Position numbers and translations under genes: made by a program. From Candidatus Obscuribacterales bacterium (GTDB lineage Bacteria > Cyanobacteriota > Vampirovibrionia > Obscuribacterales > Obscuribacteraceae), in the NCBI GenBank assembly GCA_021732025.1, contig JAKFVU010000007.1, positions 1 through 52,179 of the forward strand: a stretch of 52,179 nt of DNA. Direction: 5' to 3'. Positions 15,313 through 23,872 of the stretch are shown one piece after another. The notes under the pieces are model-generated. The model was not told the origin of the DNA. It did no database searches and saw only the letters and a list, made by a program, of their open reading frames with translations. Each line of letters starts with the position of its first letter. The first letter of the stretch is position 1.

Positions 15313-16071
15313 ATGAGCAATCCGGATATTCAAATACTGGCGCAAATGAGTTCGCACATTGTTGAGATTTGCGGTTCGGTGAATGGTCTCTCAACATTGT
15401 TAGGAGCTGTGATTGTTTCAATTAATCATTATCAAGGCTATACCAACAAGCTCCTTCTGATTGGCGTGGCATCACTGACATGCGCTGCCGTTGTGCCGCA
15501 GTTGATCAACCTCCTTCTTCCTTCGCAAGACTTAGCCGCTGCAGCCCTTGGCTTGAGTGCCGCTCTACCGCTAGCAATCGGCGGATTTTGGGGCTTCTTC
15601 CTGCCTATGCGTATTGTCTTTCACGGCAATCGCGTTGGTGCAAAAGGAGTTTGCATTTTCAATCTACTCTTTTTTATTCCGTTTAGCTGGCATCTTGCTC
15701 TATGGATAGCGACAATACCTAAAGTAACTCGACAACTGAGCAAGCTCGTTTGGGGAGACAATTGTCCTGTCGAATTGATTTCTGTTCGAGAGCACACAGA
15801 TCAACTCTTGGCGATGCTTAGACAGGCTGGTGCCAGTAAAGCAACTGCGCGCATTGTAAAAGCGCTAGATAAGCACGTAACCAGCGATATCTTGCTGAAA
15901 AATTATGAGGAAGCTCTTGGTAGACTTATGTTTGACTTCGAATTGCCTTCCGAAGTAGGTGATGAAGTTCGCACTCTCATTACTGAAATCCGCGCTAGCA
16001 GAAGTAAGTTTGAACTTCAAAGTGAACACGGCGCACAGCCTACTATTAGCCAATTCAAGAGCGTTGATTAA
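15313..16071 (+). CDS. Hypothetical membrane protein
   Basis: About 252 residues from ATG 15313 (GAGGA just upstream; the in-frame TTG 15304 lacks a ribosome site). Residues about 25-150 carry four hydrophobic segments: LSTLLGAVIVSI, LLLIGVASLTCAAVV, AAALGLSAALPLAIGGFWGFF and FNLLFFIPFSWHLALWIA. The remaining 100 residues are soluble and helical, with Arg/Lys-rich ends, and probably cytoplasmic. The gene end overlaps the convergent J-domain-like gene by 17 bp. Function unknown. Confidence 0.62.
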   Translation: MSNPDIQILAQMSSHIVEICGSVNGLSTLLGAVIVSINHYQGYTNKLLLIGVASLTCAAVVPQLINLLLPSQDLAAAALGLSAALPLAIGGFWGFFLPMRIVFHGNRVGAKGVCIFNLLFFIPFSWHLALWIATIPKVTRQLSKLVWGDNCPVELISVREHTDQLLAMLRQAGASKATARIVKALDKHVTSDILLKNYEEALGRLMFDFELPSEVGDEVRTLITEIRASRSKFELQSEHGAQPTISQFKSVD

Positions 16072-16429
16072 CGTTAGGCTGCAAAAACTTGGCTAGTTTT
16101 GGCTCGTAGTTGTCTAGCCACTTTGTCATTTGATCTTTAGCTAGATTGAGCAAGATAGCTTTTTCCGCATTGCCACCCAAGTCTGGGTGATGTTCAGGCA
16201 AGCATATTTGACGGCGCCATGCTGCGTGAATTGACTCTCGCGTTAAAGTTTCGGAGAAGTCTAATCCAAGCTGGTCTGCTGCTTCTTTTATTTGAGTGGG
16301 CACAGGTATAAACATTTTACGCTCCCCTCTGCCAGGAGTGCAGTCCATATTCTGGCCACCAACAAATTTGTTCTTTGTAGTGGTGGGCAATGGGCCCCGG
16401 ATCACTCCATCTGCCTGATTTGAATCCAT
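16055..16429 (-). CDS. J-domain-like protein
   Basis: A 124-residue protein whose C-terminal half looks like a DnaJ-type J domain: a first helix around LTRESIHAAWRRQ, the diagnostic HPD in EHHPDLGGNAEKA, then a long helix LLNLAKDQMTKWLDNYEPKL. The loop HPDxGG with a following Leu-Asn helix is typical of J domains that stimulate DnaK-family ATPases. The first 60 residues are unstructured-looking and unlike DnaJ. No zinc or substrate-binding domain is present, so it would act as a minimal co-chaperone or adaptor. Confidence 0.68.
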   Translation of the reverse strand: MDSNQADGVIRGPLPTTTKNKFVGGQNMDCTPGRGERKMFIPVPTQIKEAADQLGLDFSETLTRESIHAAWRRQICLPEHHPDLGGNAEKAILLNLAKDQMTKWLDNYEPKLAKFLQPNVNQRS

Positions 16430-16558
16430 TTTATGAACGAACCTATGAAAGTGATATTTGCTGTCCGCTCTGTTATGCCTAAATCGTGCGAGACGGTACC
16501 AAGTTAAATATGCAAATTGTTTAACAAGCTAATGATATCCGATGTTCTTATCTTGTTT

Positions 16559-16576
16559 GATACCAATGGTGGTATC
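16559..16576. promoter_or_regulatory. Inverted repeat, candidate operator
   Basis: A perfect 7-bp inverted repeat GATACCA-atgg-TGGTATC in the 270-bp gap between the divergent genes at 16055-16429 and 16703-17641. Its position, 127 bp before one start and 130 bp before the other, would suit a shared operator. Nothing else is seen in the gap beyond the GAGGGG ribosome site at 16689-16694. Confidence 0.35.
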
Positions 16577-16702
16577 GATTTCGGACAAAGAAATTAGAGT
16601 CTGTCAACGCCCTCGGATTCTAACAGGGATGAGATCTAGGCGGGTTTAACTGGAGGCATTTTGGGGTATGGTAACAAAATCGGGGATTGAGGGGTGTTCA
16701 CC

Positions 16703-17641
16703 ATGGCCGTCGAAAATGGCGACAAAACTGGCGACAAGAATGCTGCTCAGCCGGTTGGCGAAGGCAAAGATGCCTCCGAAAAGTTTCGGGCCGATCTCAA
16801 TGTTATGTCTAGCCTTCACTTGAAAGACCCAGGCAAGCAATCCACCGCTGACATGATGGGATATGGCTACCTTGAAATTAGACCAATTCCCGCCGATTCG
16901 TCAATGAATGACCCTCATAAGTTTCTAGATGTTGCCAGCAAGCTTGTTAAAGCTGATCCTGATGGCGGGCTATCCATGTCTGACCTAAAATCTATTACTA
17001 AATCTCCTACTGCTAGTGCTGATGAAAAAGTAGTGGCAAAGGAGCTGCAAGCGAATTATATGAAGGTCGCATCGTCTGATGAAAGTTCTCCTACGCATCT
17101 CTTGCGCTTCATCGCCGGCATGGGCACGACAGTTCAGCAAGAAGGGCTGGATCGCTTGAAGGGTAATCTAGATTCTGCTGCATTATTTGCTAAACATCCT
17201 GAACTTACTGACCCTAAAACGTTGGCAGCTACTCTTGAGCGCGTCACGAGCAAACTACCTGACCATGAATATGGCCTTGCTGATTATGATTTGGGTATCA
17301 CTCACCGCAATGGATTCACTGAACAGGAACGTGCAGCGGCGGAACTAGCAAGGCTAAATTTCGACGTCTTGGCAAAGCTTGGTGATGATGGCAAATCGTG
17401 GGTCTTAAATGCAAGCGATAGGCAAGCACTGTCAACAACTGGCAAACCTGTCGAAAAGGCAGAGGTTAAGCCCGGATGCGAAGAGCACACTAGCCCTACT
17501 GGTAATGCCGTCAAATGGGGCGTTGGCGTCGGTGCTATTTCAAAAGTAAGCGGCAGTGATCAATCTGTGGCAAACGGGCTGGTAGCAGCTGCATCTGCGA
17601 TTATCGCGGCAAACATTAAAAACTCGATTTGTGAAAAGTAG
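16703..17641 (+). CDS. Hypothetical acidic protein with a hydrophobic C-terminus
   Basis: About 312 residues from ATG 16703, which has GAGGGG eight bases upstream (the in-frame GTG 16694 is inside that site). There is no signal peptide. A segment near residue 90, KADPDGGLSMSDLKSI, looks like a single EF-hand-type calcium loop. The middle is helical. The last 45 residues are Gly/Ala/Val-rich (WGVGVGAISKVSG, VANGLVAAASAIIAA) and could insert in a membrane. The EF-hand-like loop recalls the EF-hand protein at 42615-43469. No family recognised. Confidence 0.62.
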   Translation: MAVENGDKTGDKNAAQPVGEGKDASEKFRADLNVMSSLHLKDPGKQSTADMMGYGYLEIRPIPADSSMNDPHKFLDVASKLVKADPDGGLSMSDLKSITKSPTASADEKVVAKELQANYMKVASSDESSPTHLLRFIAGMGTTVQQEGLDRLKGNLDSAALFAKHPELTDPKTLAATLERVTSKLPDHEYGLADYDLGITHRNGFTEQERAAAELARLNFDVLAKLGDDGKSWVLNASDRQALSTTGKPVEKAEVKPGCEEHTSPTGNAVKWGVGVGAISKVSGSDQSVANGLVAAASAIIAANIKNSICEK

Positions 17642-17662
17642 CTCTAGATCAAGCTTGAGAGG

Positions 17663-18418
17663 CTAAACCACAACAATTGAGCCGCCAGCTTTTTTGCAGG
17701 CTGTTAGTTTTTTGGTATCAATAGCGGTATCAGTAATTATTGATGCTACTTCGTTTAACCAAGCAATGCGATATGGCGCTACTTTACCGAACTTCTCGCT
17801 GCCGGCCAGTATGGCGGTTTCTGCAGACTGTTGAATGAAAGCTCTTTTTACTAGAGCGTCATCTGGGTGAGAAACGGTAGCGCCAAATTCTTCGTGTACA
17901 CTTTCAACGCTTACTAAAGTTAGGTCGGCCTGAATCAACGCAATTTCTTCGAGTAGGCCTGGGCCCATAGTGAGGAGTAAATCTTTGACCACGCGGCCAC
18001 CCAAGAGTCGCACGTGGCAATTGCTTTGTTCGGTTAAGGCAATTGCAGTCGGCAGGCTGTAGGTAATGAATGTGGCTTTCAAATCGCTGGGCAAATAGCT
18101 GGCCACCAGTGCTGTGGTTGTTCCGCCATCAATGAAAACCACTTGCCCGGGGCTAATAAGTGCCGCGGCTTTTTTAGCGATAGCGGCTTTCTCACCCACT
18201 GATTCTTTTTGCCTTTTCTCATAGCTGAATGAGACTTGGCCTACTGGAAGGGCCCCGCCGTGCACGCGTTTAATCGAACCGGCCATGGCCAGGTCTTTTA
18301 GATCTCTGCGAATGGTATCTTCTGAAACATTGAACTCGGCGACGAGCTCTGATGAGAGCACTCGGCCCCGTTGGCTCAAGGCCTCTAAAATTCTCGATTT
18401 TCTTTCTTCGTTAAGCAT
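17663..18418 (-). CDS. DeoR-family transcriptional regulator
   Basis: A 251-residue repressor-type protein. The N-terminal winged helix-turn-helix is diagnostic: ERKSRILEALSQRGRVLSSELVAEFNVSEDTIRRDLKDL, then KRVHGGALP. The C-terminal sugar-phosphate sensor domain contains the expected IDGGTTTALVASYL loop. Family members repress sugar or nucleoside catabolic genes until a phosphorylated sugar binds. It is divergently arranged with the HAD phosphatase gene, 118 bp apart, making that gene its most likely target, along with its own promoter. Confidence 0.9.
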   Translation of the reverse strand: MLNEERKSRILEALSQRGRVLSSELVAEFNVSEDTIRRDLKDLAMAGSIKRVHGGALPVGQVSFSYEKRQKESVGEKAAIAKKAAALISPGQVVFIDGGTTTALVASYLPSDLKATFITYSLPTAIALTEQSNCHVRLLGGRVVKDLLLTMGPGLLEEIALIQADLTLVSVESVHEEFGATVSHPDDALVKRAFIQQSAETAILAGSEKFGKVAPYRIAWLNEVASIITDTAIDTKKLTACKKAGGSIVVV

Positions 18419-18487
18419 TTTATGGTTTTGCTGGTTTTTGCCGGTTAGCGCTTGTCAATTGCATGGTTTTGCGTGTATCATCTGCAA

Positions 18488-18508
18488 TATAGTCTAAATT
18501 ATAGTCTA
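18488..18508. promoter_or_regulatory. Direct repeats TATAGTCTA, candidate DeoR operator
   Basis: Two identical 9-bp copies of TATAGTCTA at 18488-18496 and 18500-18508, 12 bp apart start to start, lie in the shared region between the DeoR-type and HAD genes. On the minus strand the segment reads as TAGACTATAATTTAGACTATA and includes a TATAAT box. Binding by the adjacent regulator is inference from position. Confidence 0.45.
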
Positions 18509-18536
18509 GTTTGCGGGTTTGTGCGGGTGTTGATAT

Positions 18537-19430
18537 ATGGATACTAATAGAGTCGAGCAGAAAAATAGCGCTGGAAACCAGGCATTTCCCTTTAAGGTAG
18601 CTGCGGTCGATTTGGATGGCACATTGCTTTGCCCGGATAAAACCGTAAGCGTGGCTAATCAACGTGCTATTCAAAGGTTGCGTGACCATGGCTGCCAGAT
18701 TGTAATGGCTTCCGGTCGCCGGCACGAAGATATTCTTCCTTATTATCACCAACTTGGATTGACAGCCCCAGTCATTTCTTGCGATGGCATCGTTATTAAG
18801 ATGCCCTTGACCGAAGAGATTTTTCTAGAAAAAACTTTGCATGAGAGCCTTGCTCACTCTCTCATTGAGACTGGTCGCGAGCATAAAGTAAGTATCTACT
18901 ACTATCATGGTGAATCGGTATTCTATGCTCATGAGAACGAATACACGCTGGGATACCAGGCCTGCACCCGTTCCCGCAAACCTATTCGTAATGAATACAT
19001 TCATGAATTGAAAGGTAATCGTGCCCAGAAGCTGGTTTTCTGTGAGCACCCAAGTCGCATAGCTGAGATTAAAGCTCATTTGACCGATCGTTTTAAAGAT
19101 CACGCTCAAGTGATTGAAACAGAACCTGGCTACTTAGAATTTATGCCTCTTGCCACCAGTAAGTTCACTGGATTGCAAGCACTAATGTCGAAGCTAGACT
19201 TCCACACAGATCAGGCTCTCGCTTTTGGTGACAACTGGAATGACGTAGAAATTCTTGGGGGAGTCGGCTTCGGTGTGGCTATGACAGTTAGCAGTGAAGC
19301 CGCGAAGAAGGCTGCTAAAGCCGTTTCTCCAGCTGGTGATGCCTCTGAGTCTTTCGCTCGCGCTGTAGATTTAGTGTTTGAACGGTTTCATTCTGTGGCT
19401 GAACCGCAGCTTGCAGTCGCAAGGCGCTAA
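18537..19430 (+). CDS. Cof-type HAD-IIB phosphatase
   Basis: A 297-residue haloacid dehalogenase-superfamily phosphatase. Motif I is VAAVDLDGTLL with nucleophile Asp25 and Asp27. Motif II is the Ser in MASGRR, and motif IV is LAFGDNWNDVEIL. The large insert between motifs II and IV is the C2 cap of the Cof/YbjI type. Such enzymes remove phosphate from sugar phosphates or flavin and nucleotide phosphates. The placement opposite a DeoR-type sugar-phosphate sensor suggests a sugar-phosphate substrate. The C-terminus (EPQLAVARR) extends slightly past the domain. The ribosome site is weak. Confidence 0.9.
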   Translation: MDTNRVEQKNSAGNQAFPFKVAAVDLDGTLLCPDKTVSVANQRAIQRLRDHGCQIVMASGRRHEDILPYYHQLGLTAPVISCDGIVIKMPLTEEIFLEKTLHESLAHSLIETGREHKVSIYYYHGESVFYAHENEYTLGYQACTRSRKPIRNEYIHELKGNRAQKLVFCEHPSRIAEIKAHLTDRFKDHAQVIETEPGYLEFMPLATSKFTGLQALMSKLDFHTDQALAFGDNWNDVEILGGVGFGVAMTVSSEAAKKAAKAVSPAGDASESFARAVDLVFERFHSVAEPQLAVARR

Positions 19431-19584
19431 ATCACAAGCTGCTTAATCACAAGCTGCTCTTTTGTCATCTAGTAGTGTCGAGCCAAGTATGCAAAGATGG
19501 ATTTATCCAAATGTATTTGTATGGCTTGGTTATCAGAGGATTGGTATCCTTGCACTCTAGTTCTTCTTTGCTGCAAGGAGTTAG

Positions 19585-20010
19585 ATGACCAAAGTTGACG
19601 CCGTGGCTGGGGAAATATGCTCTGAGCCAATGAACTGTAAGGTTATACTTGTTGAAGACGATCTTCTCTTGCAGACGGTTCTCGGAATGCAGATGCGTAT
19701 TGCCGGAATAAAGTTTTGCGCCGCTTCTGAGGGCAATGAAGCTTTGCGTATGATTCGCTCTCATTGCCCAGAGGTGCTGGTGCTTGATGTCAGTCTACCG
19801 GGCCTGACGGGCTTCGAAATTGTCGAATCTTTGCGTCACGATCCTGTTTTTCTCAATTGCCAAAAACCGAAAGTGATTGTCTATACGGGAATGGATCTCA
19901 CCGAAGAAGAGCGAGGACGCTTGTCTAAACTGGGAAAAACAACTTTCTACACCAAGTTAATTGATAACGAAGATATGGGCATCATGGTAAAGCGGCTTCT
20001 CGCTGCTTAA
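19585..20010 (+). CDS. Single-domain response regulator
   Basis: A 141-residue receiver domain with no output domain. Visible features are the acidic pocket VEDD (around residue 25), the phospho-accepting Asp68 in LVLDVSLPG, the conserved Thr in VYTG and the Lys in FYTK. ATG 19585 has AAGGAG six bases upstream. No histidine kinase is adjacent, so it must work with an orphan kinase, perhaps as a phosphate shuttle or by protein binding. Confidence 0.9.
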   Translation: MTKVDAVAGEICSEPMNCKVILVEDDLLLQTVLGMQMRIAGIKFCAASEGNEALRMIRSHCPEVLVLDVSLPGLTGFEIVESLRHDPVFLNCQKPKVIVYTGMDLTEEERGRLSKLGKTTFYTKLIDNEDMGIMVKRLLAA

Positions 20011-20075
20011 TCTAGATTTCTCTCGCATTTATTTTTACTACTTGCTCTAAAATAAATAATGCTATTGGAATTATT

Positions 20076-20738
20076 ATGTCAGCGTCTCCTCAATCTACAA
20101 TTAGCTCGACCGAATTGATTGCTCTTATAAAAGAGCAGTTGGTAACCCAATCGGTGCTGATTGGCATAGATGGCTGTGGCGGCTCAGGCAAAAGCTACTT
20201 TTCTGCGCAGCTAGGTGAAGAGCTAGCGACTTTTGTGCCTGTTCAGATTGTGCATATGGACGACTTTTATAAGCCATCGTGTCAGCGTTTGCCGCAGCGT
20301 GAGTGCGACGCGTTGATTGGTTCTGATTTCGACTGGCAGCGCTTACGCCGTGAGGTGTTGCAGCCATTATGTCGGGGTGAGAATTGTGCATACCAACGCT
20401 ATGATTGGCCTAGTGATAGCCTGGCTGAATGGCACACAGTTCCAGCCTCTGGCGTAACGATTGTGGAAGGAATTTATTCTATCCGCCACGAGTTAGCATC
20501 TTTCTACAATCTGACTTGCTGGTTGTATTGCTCGCGTGATCAGCGCTTAGAGCGCGGCGTTGAGCGTGATGGCGAGGCTAAACGTGAGCTCTGGGAAAAG
20601 TATTGGATGCCAGCTGAAGACCGCTATGTTGAGCTTGAAGAGCCGCATCGGCGGGCGAAGATATTAGTAGATGGCTCAGGCTTCTCATCAAATCTTTCTC
20701 TTCGTTGCGCGATGGATTCGCTTTTCGCTATTTGCTAA
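20076..20738 (+). CDS. Uridine kinase-like P-loop kinase
   Basis: A 220-residue nucleoside-kinase-type protein. It has a Walker A motif GIDGCGGSGKS (Lys39), the HMDDFYKP substrate motif typical of uridine kinase/phosphoribulokinase proteins, the YDWP segment and VEGIYS as the Walker B-like strand. RDQRLERGVERDG forms the lid region. It probably phosphorylates uridine/cytidine or a related small molecule. The N-terminal 20 residues are an unconserved extension. It ends with a 4-bp overlap with the convergent gene. Confidence 0.85.
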   Translation: MSASPQSTISSTELIALIKEQLVTQSVLIGIDGCGGSGKSYFSAQLGEELATFVPVQIVHMDDFYKPSCQRLPQRECDALIGSDFDWQRLRREVLQPLCRGENCAYQRYDWPSDSLAEWHTVPASGVTIVEGIYSIRHELASFYNLTCWLYCSRDQRLERGVERDGEAKRELWEKYWMPAEDRYVELEEPHRRAKILVDGSGFSSNLSLRCAMDSLFAIC

Positions 20739-21805
20739 ATGGCTTTTTCGCCTCGAGCAACCATAGAGAGTTCGAGCAACATACGTTTCATTTTCAGTAC
20801 CTCGCCCTCAAGCTGTTGCAGCATAACTAGACGTGTGTTCAAGCTGCTAATAGACAAGGCTTTGCGATGGGCAACACTGGCCGTAATGATGTCAATTTGC
20901 TTGCGTGATTTTGGATCTGTAAAATCAGGTAGATTGTCATCTGAAATCCAGCGATCAATTAGCTGCTCTCTGCGGGTTTTGCCACTTTGATCATCTGGTG
21001 GCACTGTTTGCAAAAACTGCCAAACTGATGCAGGGAAATCAATATCTGGCGTGACTGGATACTCGAATATTTTAGATAGAATATTGGGATCTTTTTCTGA
21101 TGTGGTTTTCTGACCTGTTACCTGCTTCATGGCCCACATCGAAAAGAATGTGGGTACAAGCCCAGCTATGACGCCGTTAACACCTGATGGAATAGCGTAG
21201 TTGGGGTATTTATAGGTGGGAATTGTAAAGCCTTCTGCCACTGCCCACAGTGCACCGTTGGTGATGAAGGCCGCTGCGTTTGTTTTGGCAACTCGTTTGT
21301 CACGTGCAGTTTGATAGCTATCGAGAATTTCTTGGTAAACGTTTTGCTCTGCTTCAATTTCAGACATGACAAAGTCTACTTCGAGAGATGTCTTTTGAAT
21401 TAACTGATGCGCTTCAGTAATAGCTTCAGTCAAATCTTGCCGGGCCGCGAGCGAGGCCAGTGTCACTTCCGATTTGGGTGTGGCCGCTCTTCTCGCACGT
21501 AAGCTTTGCACTCTTTCAAGCATCGGCGTCAGGCCAATGGCATTAGACAGTTGCATAGAATTTGTCGATATGCCATCGCTATTGAGGTTGATTCCAGTTT
21601 TGAGGATCTGGGAAGGCAGGCTAACTGTGTTTGCGCGGGGTGTGGCACTAAGTGGATTGCTTATTGGATTGTTGACAGAATTGCTGGTCGAGCTATTAAT
21701 TGAATTACTAGAACTGCTAACTTCAGCTATTGCCGCCATCGGGTTTGCGACCGATGCGACCGTGCTTATAGCGCAAAGAAGATGCCCAAATTTCATCGAA
21801 TTCAA
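20735..21805 (-). CDS. Exported Ser/Asn-rich coiled-coil membrane protein
   Basis: A 356-residue protein. An export signal (FGHLLCAISTVASVANPMAAIAE) is followed by a Ser/Asn-rich stretch of near repeats (NSINSSTSNSVNNPISNPLS) and a helical section (AITEAHQLIQKTSLEVDFVMSEIEAEQNVYQ) that looks like a coiled coil. Two hydrophobic segments then form a probable membrane hairpin around AAAFITNGALWAVAEGF and VNGVIAGLVPTFFSMWAM. A soluble domain and a final coiled coil follow. The overall plan resembles the 24534-26129 protein, but no clear sequence match was seen. Function unknown. Confidence 0.65.
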   Translation of the reverse strand: MNSMKFGHLLCAISTVASVANPMAAIAEVSSSSNSINSSTSNSVNNPISNPLSATPRANTVSLPSQILKTGINLNSDGISTNSMQLSNAIGLTPMLERVQSLRARRAATPKSEVTLASLAARQDLTEAITEAHQLIQKTSLEVDFVMSEIEAEQNVYQEILDSYQTARDKRVAKTNAAAFITNGALWAVAEGFTIPTYKYPNYAIPSGVNGVIAGLVPTFFSMWAMKQVTGQKTTSEKDPNILSKIFEYPVTPDIDFPASVWQFLQTVPPDDQSGKTRREQLIDRWISDDNLPDFTDPKSRKQIDIITASVAHRKALSISSLNTRLVMLQQLEGEVLKMKRMLLELSMVARGEKAI

Positions 21806-21925
21806 TGGTTACCCGTTATGTGCGTTGGCGAGTATAACAAATGGTGCCAAGGCCGAGATGTCATTTCTCAGTTAACAATACTGAGTCTCTCTCTAAAAGT
21901 CGCGAAACTATTTTGACGCAAAGAA

Positions 21926-21954
21926 AAAGAGAGCCGGTAAAACCGACTCTCTTT
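21926..21954 (-). terminator. Rho-independent terminator for the 21977-22471 gene
   Basis: A strong hairpin: AAAGAGAG (21926-21933) pairs with CTCTCTTT (21947-21954), with a further CGG/CCG helix and a TAAAA loop. In the minus direction it is followed by a T-rich run and starts 23 bp after the stop codon of the minus-strand gene. This is a classic intrinsic terminator. Confidence 0.85.
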
Positions 21955-21976
21955 AATGCTTTTAGCTAGAAGCTAA

Positions 21977-22471
21977 TTACTTTCTGGTGAAAGTAACGGT
22001 AGCTGTCTTTTCTTTGGAGCACATTTCAACGCCAGTTGTGAAGTCGAATTTGCTAGCCAAGGAAGACATGCAAGCTTCCATGCCTTTGCTCATTTCTTCT
22101 CTGTTTTCGTCTTTGATCAAGCCAGCTTGTTCAAGAGCTTTGAACATGCCGCATGATAGGTAGTGAAGGGTTGCTGATTTCTCGTCGCCCCAGATTTCTA
22201 CCTTGCTGCCATAGACGTTAACGTCGAATTCAGCGATAGCTTTTACTAGTTCGTAAGGAGTTTTGACTCCGAGACCTTTGAAATACTCAACTTTGTGAGC
22301 TTCCATTGTGTGCTTGAATTCAGTAACAGCTTTCTCTCCACCGAACTTCTGAAGAAGTTGCATGGTGGTCATCCAATTGAGGCCCAATAGGCGTGAAGCT
22401 TGTTCTTGGATTCTGATGGTGTTCCAGTTAGCTTCAACAATGGTTTTTTCGGTGGTTACGGTAGTTGTCAT
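21977..22471 (-). CDS. Hypothetical cytoplasmic protein with conserved-looking Cys residues
   Basis: A 164-residue soluble protein without signal peptide. The second half contains three Cys residues in LHYLSCGMFKALEQAG, MEACMSSLA and VEMCSKEKTATVTF, in a layout that faintly resembles the L-2-amino-thiazoline-4-carboxylate hydrolase-like or V4R sensor-type small domains. The evidence is too weak to name a family. A good terminator follows the gene, so it is transcribed alone. Confidence 0.65.
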   Translation of the reverse strand: MTTTVTTEKTIVEANWNTIRIQEQASRLLGLNWMTTMQLLQKFGGEKAVTEFKHTMEAHKVEYFKGLGVKTPYELVKAIAEFDVNVYGSKVEIWGDEKSATLHYLSCGMFKALEQAGLIKDENREEMSKGMEACMSSLASKFDFTTGVEMCSKEKTATVTFTRK

Positions 22472-22692
22472 TTTTTCTCAAATACTCCAGGGAGCGGTGT
22501 GGTCAGGTAACTCAGTAAGTATATGAGCGGAATCAAATATCTTAGCTGCTTTTAAGGCATGCTTCTTTATTGCTCTTGGCAAGCTCGCCGTTGCCTGTTC
22601 TTCAAACTTGCCTAGCAAAGTTTTCTACAGATTTGCACTAATATTGAGGTCGGTTTCATTTTTTACTACTTATATAGAGGCGATTGCGACTG

Positions 22693-23847
22693 ATGAAATG
22701 TCCTGACTACGATCTCAAAACAGCTAGAGACGAAATATTTGATCGCCTTTGCGTTATCTGGGACGAGTCATTGGAAGCCGGAAAGAATGACATATGGCGC
22801 AAGGCCAATACGCTGCAGAGCATTGCGCGCTATTTTCGTAGTTACAGTGGACTTGATTCAGAAAAGGTGAGGTGCGCGAAAGCACTTGCCATTATGGAAA
22901 ATGGTTACGCCTTCTATCAAGGCGTGAAGAACAACAAATGGTGGGTGGATGACTATGGCTGGTGGGGCGGGTTGTTTCTTGACCTTTACGATTATAAATT
23001 AGGCGGAGTCTTCGAGCAGGCCAGTCTTAAAGCTGAACTTAAGTTTGCCTATGAGCAGATGCGGCAAAATCTTGATACTTCATACGGTGGCATCTGGAAT
23101 GTCGTGGAGCAAGATGGCAGCGAGAAGAATACAGTCACGAATGCCTGGGCGCTCCGTCTGGCTGCGGGCCTAGCATACATGAATAATAATGATCCAAGCT
23201 ATATTAAGCTTGCTGACGAACACTACAAGTGGTTGACCACTGGTGAGTATAACGGCAAGACACCAGACACTTGGGGCTTGTGGAATTCGGATGGGTTGAT
23301 TTATTGGACGCCATTGAACCCCCTAAATGTTGGACCGAATCACTCTTACTCTTCAACAGCTCTTTGGAGCGGAAACGAAGGGGTTTTGCTGGAAGCACTG
23401 AATACTTATTCTGCCCGATTTGATGATAATAGACGCAAAGAAATTTTAGAGCCCTGCAAGAGACTTGTTCAGGCTGCTGTTTCCCCTTTGACTGCCAATG
23501 GATTTGTAGATTCGGAGTCTGTTTGCCATGAGTCACCAGCAGTCGCCGACTGGTCGAACGATCTAGCCACCGGAAAAGGTGTAATGCTGCGCCTCATGTT
23601 CCAGTTCGCAAAAGGACATGATCTGCTAACTCCAGATTTCCGAAATCTTATTAACGCCACGGCGCAATCAGTCTGGTGTAGTCAGGAAATGAAAGGCAAA
23701 GCGAATTCGCAAGTATTTCGCAATTGGAATCCAGGCTTTGGGCCGTCGCAGGAAAATGATAGGCAAAGCGGTGGCCTCTGGCCGCTGGTGCTCCAAGCCG
23801 GTGGGCTTGATGCTCTTAACACGGCCTATTCGCTTTCGAAGTTGTAG
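22693..23847 (+). CDS. Glycoside hydrolase family 76-like protein
   Basis: A 384-residue (alpha/alpha)6-barrel-type protein. WVDDYGWWGGLFLDLYDY contains the double Asp typical of GH76 alpha-1,6-mannanases. TVTNAWALRLAAGLA, IYWTPLNPLN and ALWSGNEGVLLEAL also match the family pattern. GH76 enzymes cut alpha-1,6-mannan or related glycans. There is no signal peptide, so a cytoplasmic substrate such as a stored or imported glycan is likely. ATG 22693 and TTG 22684 are both possible starts; AGAGG at 22676-22680 sits between ideal spacing for either. Confidence 0.75.
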   Translation: MKCPDYDLKTARDEIFDRLCVIWDESLEAGKNDIWRKANTLQSIARYFRSYSGLDSEKVRCAKALAIMENGYAFYQGVKNNKWWVDDYGWWGGLFLDLYDYKLGGVFEQASLKAELKFAYEQMRQNLDTSYGGIWNVVEQDGSEKNTVTNAWALRLAAGLAYMNNNDPSYIKLADEHYKWLTTGEYNGKTPDTWGLWNSDGLIYWTPLNPLNVGPNHSYSSTALWSGNEGVLLEALNTYSARFDDNRRKEILEPCKRLVQAAVSPLTANGFVDSESVCHESPAVADWSNDLATGKGVMLRLMFQFAKGHDLLTPDFRNLINATAQSVWCSQEMKGKANSQVFRNWNPGFGPSQENDRQSGGLWPLVLQAGGLDALNTAYSLSKL

Positions 23848-23872
23848 ACGAGTAGCTCATGGCGATTCCGTT

